Of a stretch of 64,000 bases of DNA, positions 52,989 through 64,000 are shown piece by piece. The stretch is from positions 1,178,001-1,242,000 of the forward strand of contig NZ_FNKA01000001.1 of the NCBI RefSeq assembly GCF_900101335.1, written 5' to 3'. How positions within the stretch are numbered: position 1 is the first letter of the stretch; each line of letters starts with the position of its first letter. This DNA is from Quadrisphaera sp. DSM 44207 (GTDB lineage: Bacteria > Actinomycetota > Actinomycetes > Actinomycetales > Quadrisphaeraceae). Made by a program: the position numbers and the translations under genes. A model generated the notes under the pieces. It was not told the DNA's origin. It saw only the letters and a list, made by a program, of their open reading frames with translations, and did no database searches.

Positions 52989-53659
52989 TCAGTCGTCGCT
53001 GAGGGTGAGTCGCAGGCCGCCCACGAGGCTGCTGGCGGTGTTGTAGAGGAACGCGGCCAGCACGGCGAGCGCCGTGACGAGGACGACGTCGAGGACGGCG
53101 ACGAAGACCGCCACCGACACGACGCGGCTGAGGCCGAGCACCGACGTCAGGTCGAAGTCGGACTCCGCCCCGAACACCTCGCCGGCGAGACCCTCCAGCT
53201 GGGCGAAGACGCCCGTCGCCTCCAGCAGCGACCACACGACCGCGACCGCGACGACGAGGACGATCCCGAGCGCCACGGAGAGCAGGAACGCCAGCTTGGC
53301 GACCGACCACAGGTGCAGCCTCGCGACGGTCAGGCGCACCCTGCGGTGCGCGTCGTCGTCGCCCTCGTGCTCCTCGGGCGCGGGGGCCGGCCGGTCGGGG
53401 GACGCCGCCTGCGGGCGGTCCGCGTCGCGCTCGCCAGCACGCGCCGGCCCCCGGTCCGGGGCCGGCGCCGACACGCGGGGCTGCGGCGCCGTCCCGCCGG
53501 CCGAGGGGCGCGGGCCGCCGCCCAGGTGGCCGACCTCGGGGGCCGCGGCGGGCGCGGAGGCACCCGCCGGCCGGGCTCCTGCCGCGGCGCGCGCCGGGCC
53601 GCCGCCACCTCCGGGGGCGGAGCCGCCCCCGGCGCGCGCCTGCGTCTTCTCGGACGGGC

Positions 53660-53663
<4 letters not shown>
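52989..53663 (-). CDS. DUF3566 membrane protein downstream of gyrA
   Basis: 224 residues. The first 105 are Pro/Ala/Gly-rich and disordered, ending in [12 protein letters not shown]. The DUF3566 core has two hydrophobic helices (about 122-145 and 180-205), with [21 protein letters not shown] and [20 protein letters not shown] at the end, matching the M. tuberculosis gene that follows gyrA. Start GTG 53663 overlaps the gyrA stop (GTGA), so it is made with the gyrase. Function unknown, membrane located. Confidence 0.9.
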
Positions 53664-59146
<5,483 letters not shown>

Positions 59147-59169
<23 letters not shown>

Positions 59170-60487
59170 GGTCCACCGCTCCCGCACCGTCGGGCACGTC
59201 GTCCAGGACGCCGCCCCGGGCGTCGTCGGGCACGCCGCCCCGGGCGTCGTCCGGGGCGGCGTCGGGCACGTCGTCCGGGGCGTCGTCGGGGGTGACGGCG
59301 CCCGCGGCCACGCGCAGGCGCCGGCCCACCAGCGCGGCCGGGACGTCCTCGTCCACCGCGGCCGTGACGAGCACCTGCTCGGCGCCGGCCACGAGCGCGG
59401 CGAGGCGCTCGCGGCGTCCGACGTCGAGCTCGGCGAAGACGTCGTCGAGCACGAGCACCGGCTCGGAGTCCGGGTCCGGGCCGGCGGACCGGTCCCCGCG
59501 CAGCAGGGCCCAGGTGCCCAGGCGCAGCGCGAGCGCGAACGACCACGACTCCCCGTGGCTGGCGTACCCGCGCGCGGGCAGGCCGTCGAGCTCCAGGACG
59601 AGGTCGTCCCGGTGCGGCCCGACCAGGCACGCGCCGCGCTCGAGCTCGGCGCCGCGCTGGGCGAGCAGCTCGGCCAGCAGCGCGTCGGCGAGCTCGGCCC
59701 GCGAGGGCAGCGGCCCGCTCCCGGCGAGGTCGACCTCGGAGACCCCCGGCACCGTGCTGCGGTAGGCCAGGCGCGCGGGGCTGGGCAGGTCGGGGTCAGC
59801 GCCGGACACGCGCTGGTACGCGCGCGCCACGTGGGGGGCGATGCGGCGCACCAGCAGCAGCCGCGCCGCCAGCAGCTCGGCCGCGGCGGCGGCGAGGTGG
59901 GAGTCCCACACCTCCAGGGTCGGCAGGTCCAGCTCGGTGCTCGCGCCGGGACCGCCCCTGCGCCCGGTGCGCCGCGCCACCACCATCTGGCGCAGCAGCG
60001 CCCCGCGCTGGCGCAGCGCGCGGTCGTGGTCGGCGCGCACGGCGGCCAGGCGGGGCGCGAGCGCGACGAGGGTGTCGTCGAGGAAGCGGCGGCGGCCCTC
60101 GGGGTCGCCCTTGACGAGCGCGAGGTCCTCGGGGGCGAACAGGACGGTGCGCAGCGCGCCCAGCACGTCCCGGGGGCGCGGCACGGGCGAGCGGTTCAGC
60201 CGCGCCCGGTTGGCCCGGCCGGGCACGATCTCGAGCTCCACCAGCGTCGTGCGGCCGCCGCGGTCCACCGCCGCGCGCACGACGGCGCTCTCGGCGCCCG
60301 CCCGCACCAGCGGCGCGTCCGTGGCCACGCGGTGGCTGGCGAGGGTCGCGACGTACCCGACGGCCTCGACGAGGTTGGTCTTGCCCTGCCCGTTGCGGCC
60401 GACCAGCGCGGTCACGCCCGGCCCGAGGTCGACCTCCGCCCGGGCGTACGAGCGGAAGTCGACCAGGGACAGGTGGGTGACGTGCAC
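59147..60487 (-). CDS. recF: RecF: gap repair ATPase
   Basis: 446 residues. Walker [10 protein letters not shown] (29-37), [28 protein letters not shown] signature and Walker [17 protein letters not shown]. RecF loads RecA at gaps with RecO and RecR. The core ends near residue 390. The last 55 residues are a tandem-like Asp/Pro/Gly/Ala tail ([18 protein letters not shown], then [13 protein letters not shown]), unusual for RecF and coded by near-repeat DNA. It overlaps the DUF721 start. Starts 22 bases after gnd. Confidence 0.96.
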
Positions 60488-60508
60488 CGGCGGCGGCGTC
60501 GGGCGGGG

Positions 60509-61477
60509 TCAGCCGTCGACGGCGCCGGTGCCCGACGTCGGCCCGGCCTGCGCCGCGGCGGCCTCCTGCGGGGCCTGCGGCGCGTCGGCGGGCACCTCGA
60601 TGGACTCGACCGCGTGGCCGCCGAACTGGTGGCGCAGCGCGGCGACGGCCTTCATGGCGGGGGAGTCCTCCTGGCGGGAGGTGAACCGGGCGAAGAGGGC
60701 GGCGCTGATCACCGGCACCGGCACGGAGTTGGCGATCGCCTCCTCCACCGTCCAGCGGCCCTCGCCGGAGTCCTGCACGTAGCCGCGGACGGAGCTCAGG
60801 TCGCCCTCGGCCTCCAGGGCCCGCACCAGCAGGTCCAGCAGCCAGGAGCGGACGACGGTGCCGCGCGACCACGCCTTGAAGCAGCCGGTGACGTCCTTGA
60901 CGATGTCTTTCGCGGCCAGCAGCTCGTAGCCCTCGGCGTAGGCCTGCATCAGGCCGTACTCGATGCCGTTGTGCACCATCTTCGCGTAGTGGCCGGCGCC
61001 GACGTCGCCCGCGTGCACGAAGCCCTCCTCGCGCGGGCCGGCGGGGCGCAGGGCGTCGAAGACCGGCATCGCGCGCTCCACGAGCTCGGCGTCGCCGCCG
61101 ACCATGAGGCCGTAGCCGTTGTCCAGGCCCCAGATGCCGCCGGAGACGCCGCAGTCGAGGTAGCCGATGCCGCGCTCGCCCAGCTCCGCCGCCAGCTGGA
61201 CGTCGTCGGAGAAGCGGGAGTTGCCGCCCTCGATGACGAGGTCGCCCTCGGAGAGCAGGTCGGCGAGCTCGCGCACGACGTCGCGGGTGGCCTCGCCGGA
61301 GGGGACCATGACCCAGACGGTGCGCGGGGCGGGCAGCGCCTGCACCATCGCGGCCGTGCTCTGCACGTCGCTGACGCCGGGGTCGCGGGCGTACCCGGTG
61401 ACCTCCACGCCGGCGCGGCGCAGCCGCTCGCGCATGTTGCCGCCCATCTTGCCCAGGCCGACGAGACCGATGTGCAC
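60509..61477 (-). CDS. gnd: 6-phosphogluconate dehydrogenase (decarboxylating)
   Basis: 322 residues, the short form. N-terminal dinucleotide site HIGLVGLGKMGGNM, VIEGGNSRFSDD, CGVSGGIWGLDNGYGLMVGG and the catalytic Lys in GHYAKMVHNGIEYGLMQ. It makes ribulose 5-phosphate and NADPH or NADH; the short form is often NAD-linked. The C-terminal 30 residues are Ala/Pro/Gln-rich. GTG 61477 has GGAGGA upstream. Its place between dnaN and recF is also seen in Streptomyces. Confidence 0.95.
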   Translation of the reverse strand: MHIGLVGLGKMGGNMRERLRRAGVEVTGYARDPGVSDVQSTAAMVQALPAPRTVWVMVPSGEATRDVVRELADLLSEGDLVIEGGNSRFSDDVQLAAELGERGIGYLDCGVSGGIWGLDNGYGLMVGGDAELVERAMPVFDALRPAGPREEGFVHAGDVGAGHYAKMVHNGIEYGLMQAYAEGYELLAAKDIVKDVTGCFKAWSRGTVVRSWLLDLLVRALEAEGDLSSVRGYVQDSGEGRWTVEEAIANSVPVPVISAALFARFTSRQEDSPAMKAVAALRHQFGGHAVESIEVPADAPQAPQEAAAAQAGPTSGTGAVDG

Positions 61478-61518
61478 GGCTCCTCCGAAGTGTCGCGGGG
61501 TGGTGGTCGGGTCGGGCG

Positions 61519-62676
61519 TCAGCCGGCCATCCGCACCGGCATGAGCAGGTACCGGTAGCGGTCGTCGGCGTCGCCCTCGAGCTCGGCCTGCCCCGTCAGG
61601 ACGGCCGGCTTGGTGGGCTGGGTGAACGACAGGCGCACGAAGGGGGCCCCGAGCGCCTGGAGCCCGTCGAGGAGGAACTGGGGGTTGAACGCGATCGCGA
61701 TGTCCTCGCCGCGCAGGACGGCCTCGATGGCCTCGGAGGCCTGCGCGTCCTCGCCCTGGCCGGCCTCGAGCACGACCTGGCCGTCGGTGAAGGACAGCCG
61801 CACGGGGGTGTTGCGCTCCGCGACGAGGGAGACGCGGCGCACCGCCTCGAGCAGCGCCGGGGCGGACACGACCGCCACCACGGGGGACTCCGCGGGGAAC
61901 AGGGCCCGCACCTTGGGGTAGTCGCCGTCCACGAGCAGGGACGTCGAGCGGCGGCCGCCGGCCTCGAAGCCGATCAGCCCCGAGCCCGAGGCCCCCGGGC
62001 CCGCCGCGGCGCCGGGCTCGTCGGCGGCCAGCGCGAGCGTCACGTCGCCGCCGCCGAGCGCCTTGGCCACGTCGGAGAGGGTGCGGGCGCGCACCAGCGC
62101 GACGGCCGAGGCGCCGGGGCTGGCCGAGCGCCACGGCAGCACCCGCATGGCCAGGCGGTAGCGGTCGGTGGCGAGCAGGGTGACGGAGTCGCCCTCGATC
62201 TCCACGCGCACGCCCGTCAGCACGGGCAGCGTCTCGTCGCGGCTGGCGGCCACCGTCACCTGGGCGACCGCCTCGGTGAGCACGTCACCGGCCACGGACC
62301 CGACGGGGGCCGGCATCGACGGCAGCGCCGGGTACTCCTCCACCGGCATCGTCAGCAGGCTGAAGCGGCTCGCCCCGCACGTGACGGACAGCTTGGCGCC
62401 GTCCCGGACGACGTCGACCGGCCGGCCGGGCAGGGAGCGGGCGATGTCGGCCAGCAGGCGCCCCGAGACGAGGGCGCGCCCGGGCTCGCCGACCTCGGCC
62501 GGCACCTCGATGCGGGCGGAGACCTCGTAGTCGAAGCTCGACAGGTGCAGGGAGCCGGAGGCCTCGGCCTCCACCACCACGCCGGCCAGGACGGGCACGG
62601 GCGGGCGGGCGGGGAGGCTGCGCGCCGTCCACCCGACCGCCTCGGCCAGGACGTCGCGCTCGACCCGGAACCTCAC
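61519..62676 (-). CDS. dnaN: DNA polymerase III beta clamp
   Basis: 385 residues, three clamp domains. It opens VRFRVERDVLAEAVGWTARSLPARP and has VEEYPALP and AATDRYRLAMR-like TLLATDRYRLAMR. It ends DRYRYLLMPVRMAG, matching the conserved LMPVR end of DnaN. It holds the polymerase on DNA. A longer open frame exists upstream, but GTG 62676 begins at the conserved N terminus. The upstream interval is oriC. Confidence 0.97.
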   Translation of the reverse strand: MRFRVERDVLAEAVGWTARSLPARPPVPVLAGVVVEAEASGSLHLSSFDYEVSARIEVPAEVGEPGRALVSGRLLADIARSLPGRPVDVVRDGAKLSVTCGASRFSLLTMPVEEYPALPSMPAPVGSVAGDVLTEAVAQVTVAASRDETLPVLTGVRVEIEGDSVTLLATDRYRLAMRVLPWRSASPGASAVALVRARTLSDVAKALGGGDVTLALAADEPGAAAGPGASGSGLIGFEAGGRRSTSLLVDGDYPKVRALFPAESPVVAVVSAPALLEAVRRVSLVAERNTPVRLSFTDGQVVLEAGQGEDAQASEAIEAVLRGEDIAIAFNPQFLLDGLQALGAPFVRLSFTQPTKPAVLTGQAELEGDADDRYRYLLMPVRMAG

Positions 62677-63460
62677 CGGGCACCACCCTCCCCGTTCGAC
62701 GTGTGCACAGCAGCCCTCCGGCAGAGGACGGCGTCCCGCCGGGAACGGCACCGCACCGCAGCAGACAGCCCCAGACAGTACCGACACCGGGGGCCGCGCA
62801 GCCCACCCGCACGACGGGGACGGGGACGAACCGGGACGCACCGGACACGCGTCCAGCGCCTCGGGTGCTCGTCGCCGGCCCGCTCGGGGCGGCGCTCGGG
62901 CGGCGCTCGGGGCCGGGCGGTGGATGTTCGCGGAACCGCGTTCTCGATGGAGGGTTCCGTCATCGTCGTAGGCCCTGTGGATCCTGGGGAAAACCGGCGT
63001 CGTCGCAGGTCGCGCCCCGTGCGGGGGTGTGGACGAGCGGTGGACGGGGCTGGGGACGCAGCGGGGGGTCCCTGTGGACGCAGATCTGCGTCCACAGGCG
63101 GGGCCTTCGTCATCCACCGCCTGTCCACCGATCCAGGCCCTGGTTTCACAGGAAACCGGTAGTTGTGCACACCCCCTGTGGGCGACGCCCGCGCCTGTGC
63201 ATGACGGCAATCCACAGGGTTGTCCACGACTGTGGGTACTGCGCGTGCGCAGACATCACCGTGCGTGGCGCAAGTGCTCTGACCTGCGCGGACGTGGTCG
63301 TCCCCAGCTGTGGACACCTGGGGACGACAGGTCCGCGAGGGTGTGCACAACCTGGGGACGAGCTGTGGACGGAGTGTGGACGACGCCGCGGGTGCACGTG
63401 GAACCGGCGACCTGTGGACGGACGGGGCGTCCTGTGGGAAACGCTGTGGACGACGGGTCG
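62677..63460. other. oriC: Replication origin region (oriC) between dnaN and dnaA
   Basis: 784 bases without a gene. The part 62970-63460 is filled with DnaA-box-like nonamers: one-mismatch boxes at 63028, 63163, 63220, 63309, 63342, 63375 and 63445, and two-mismatch ones at 62976, 63073, 63088, 63208, 63364 and 63413. TGTGGACGA, reverse of TCGTCCACA, occurs three times and may be the preferred form here. No long AT-rich unwinding tract is visible; the least GC-rich stretch is about 63100-63270. The part 62677-62970 shows no boxes beyond TGTGCACAG at 62702. Promoters of dnaN and dnaA must lie within. Confidence 0.9.
63071..63098. repeat. Perfect 28-bp palindrome with two inverted DnaA boxes
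   Basis: The half CCTGTGGACGCAGA is followed by its exact reverse complement. Each half holds a TGTGGACGC box (63073-63081 and 63088-63096), placed head to head seven bases apart, around a central AGATCT. Confidence 0.8.
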
Positions 63461-64000
63461 TCAGGGTGTCCGGTTCGCCTGTTTGATCCGGTTCGTCAGC
63501 TCCGTCACCTGGTTGTACGTGGAACGGCGCTCGGCGAGCAGCTCGCGGACCTTGCGGTTCGCGTGCATGACCGTCGTGTGGTCCCGGCCGCCGAAGGCCT
63601 GCCCGATCTTGGGCAGCGACATCTCGGTCAGCTCCCGGCACAGGTACATCGCGATCTGCCGGGCGTTGACGAGCAGGCGCGAGCGCGAGGTGCCGCACAG
63701 GTCGTCGACGGACAGGCCGAAGTAGTCCGCCGTCTGCGCCAGGATCGTCGCCACGGTGACCTCGCCCGCCTCGCCGGTCACGAGGTCCTTGAGGACCACC
63801 TCGGCGAGGGAGAGGTCGACCGCCGAGCGGTTGAGGTTGGCGAACGCCGTCACCCGGATCAGGGCGCCCTCGAGCTCGCGGATGTTCGTCGAGATCCGCG
63901 AGCCGATGAACTCGAGCACGTCGTCGGGGGCCTGCAGGCGCTCGCTGATCGCCTTCTTGCGCAGGATCGCGATGCGCGTCTCGAGGTCCGGGGGCTGCAC
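63461..64000 (-). CDS. dnaA: DnaA replication initiator, C-terminal part
   Basis: 179 residues to the window edge; the ATPase N-terminal part lies outside. Visible are the end of the AAA+ lid ([17 protein letters not shown], then [17 protein letters not shown]) and domain IV with [25 protein letters not shown] and the DnaA signature [15 protein letters not shown], which reads DnaA boxes. The C terminus is normal. It is transcribed away from oriC... that is, leftward, with its stop at the edge of the origin region, the usual actinobacterial order dnaA-oriC-dnaN. Confidence 0.97.
   Translation of the reverse strand: MQPPDLETRIAILRKKAISERLQAPDDVLEFIGSRISTNIRELEGALIRVTAFANLNRSAVDLSLAEVVLKDLVTGEAGEVTVATILAQTADYFGLSVDDLCGTSRSRLLVNARQIAMYLCRELTEMSLPKIGQAFGGRDHTTVMHANRKVRELLAERRSTYNQVTELTNRIKQANRTP

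Noticed and set aside
63461-64000. A complete 179-residue gene at the right edge
   Set aside because: The apparent start is an internal Val codon of DnaA at the window end; the AAA+ domain is simply cut off.

Overview
The window is chromosomal DNA from a very GC-rich actinobacterium, and it ends at the replication origin. From about 37.8 kb to the right edge, gene order matches the dnaA to fhaA block described in Mycobacterium tuberculosis and other Actinobacteria: fhaA, fhaB, pstP, rodA, pbpA, pknA, pknB, a glutamine amidotransferase, a DUF881 gene, crgA, rhomboid, ppiA, tRNA-Ala, tRNA-Ile, DUF3566, gyrA, gyrB, DUF721, recF, gnd, dnaN, oriC, dnaA. gnd between dnaN and recF is the Streptomyces-like arrangement. 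GTG starts are common, and many stop/start junctions overlap as GTGA or ATGA. An organism near Kineosporiales would fit, but that placement is a guess.

Left part (1-12 kb): mixed single genes. A divergent YcaO-domain protein follows a 118-residue partner. Then come prephenate dehydratase, a Gfo/Idh/MocA oxidoreductase, a large membrane protein with an alkaline-phosphatase-like domain, a family-2 glycosyltransferase, a SEC-C protein, a serine-kinase-type ATPase, a rhodanese, a CNNM/CorC protein and an Fpg-like glycosylase.

Accessory part (12-37 kb): (a) a coupled operon of a limonene-monooxygenase-like flavoprotein, a CPA2 antiporter and a flavin-dependent halogenase-like enzyme; (b) PspC and phosphoglucomutase genes behind a perfect 21-bp inverted repeat; (c) a TetR/DHA2 efflux pair whose efflux promoter carries a 20-bp palindrome between -35 and -10, and whose transcript appears to open with a leaderless 21-codon ORF; (d) a plasmid-type parA plus ribbon-helix-helix-like partner, with 8-bp-spaced TCTGG/CCAGA repeats upstream of parA and also inside the partner gene; (e) a HelD-like helicase; (f) the long-chain olefin genes oleA, an oleB-oleC fusion and oleD, followed by a fatty acid desaturase; (g) a lipoprotein; (h) a sugar-type ABC importer with a tandem-repeat upstream region; (i) tRNA-Leu with a 30-bp perfect terminator-like hairpin.

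Core part (37.8-64 kb): the cell-wall signalling and growth operon runs rightward, while the replication genes run leftward from oriC. The origin (about 62.97-63.46 kb) holds many near-consensus DnaA boxes and a perfect 28-bp palindrome. A second small DnaA-box cluster, including the only perfect TTATCCACA found, lies about 13 kb away between crgA and the rhomboid gene. No rRNA, CRISPR array, transposase or integrase was seen.
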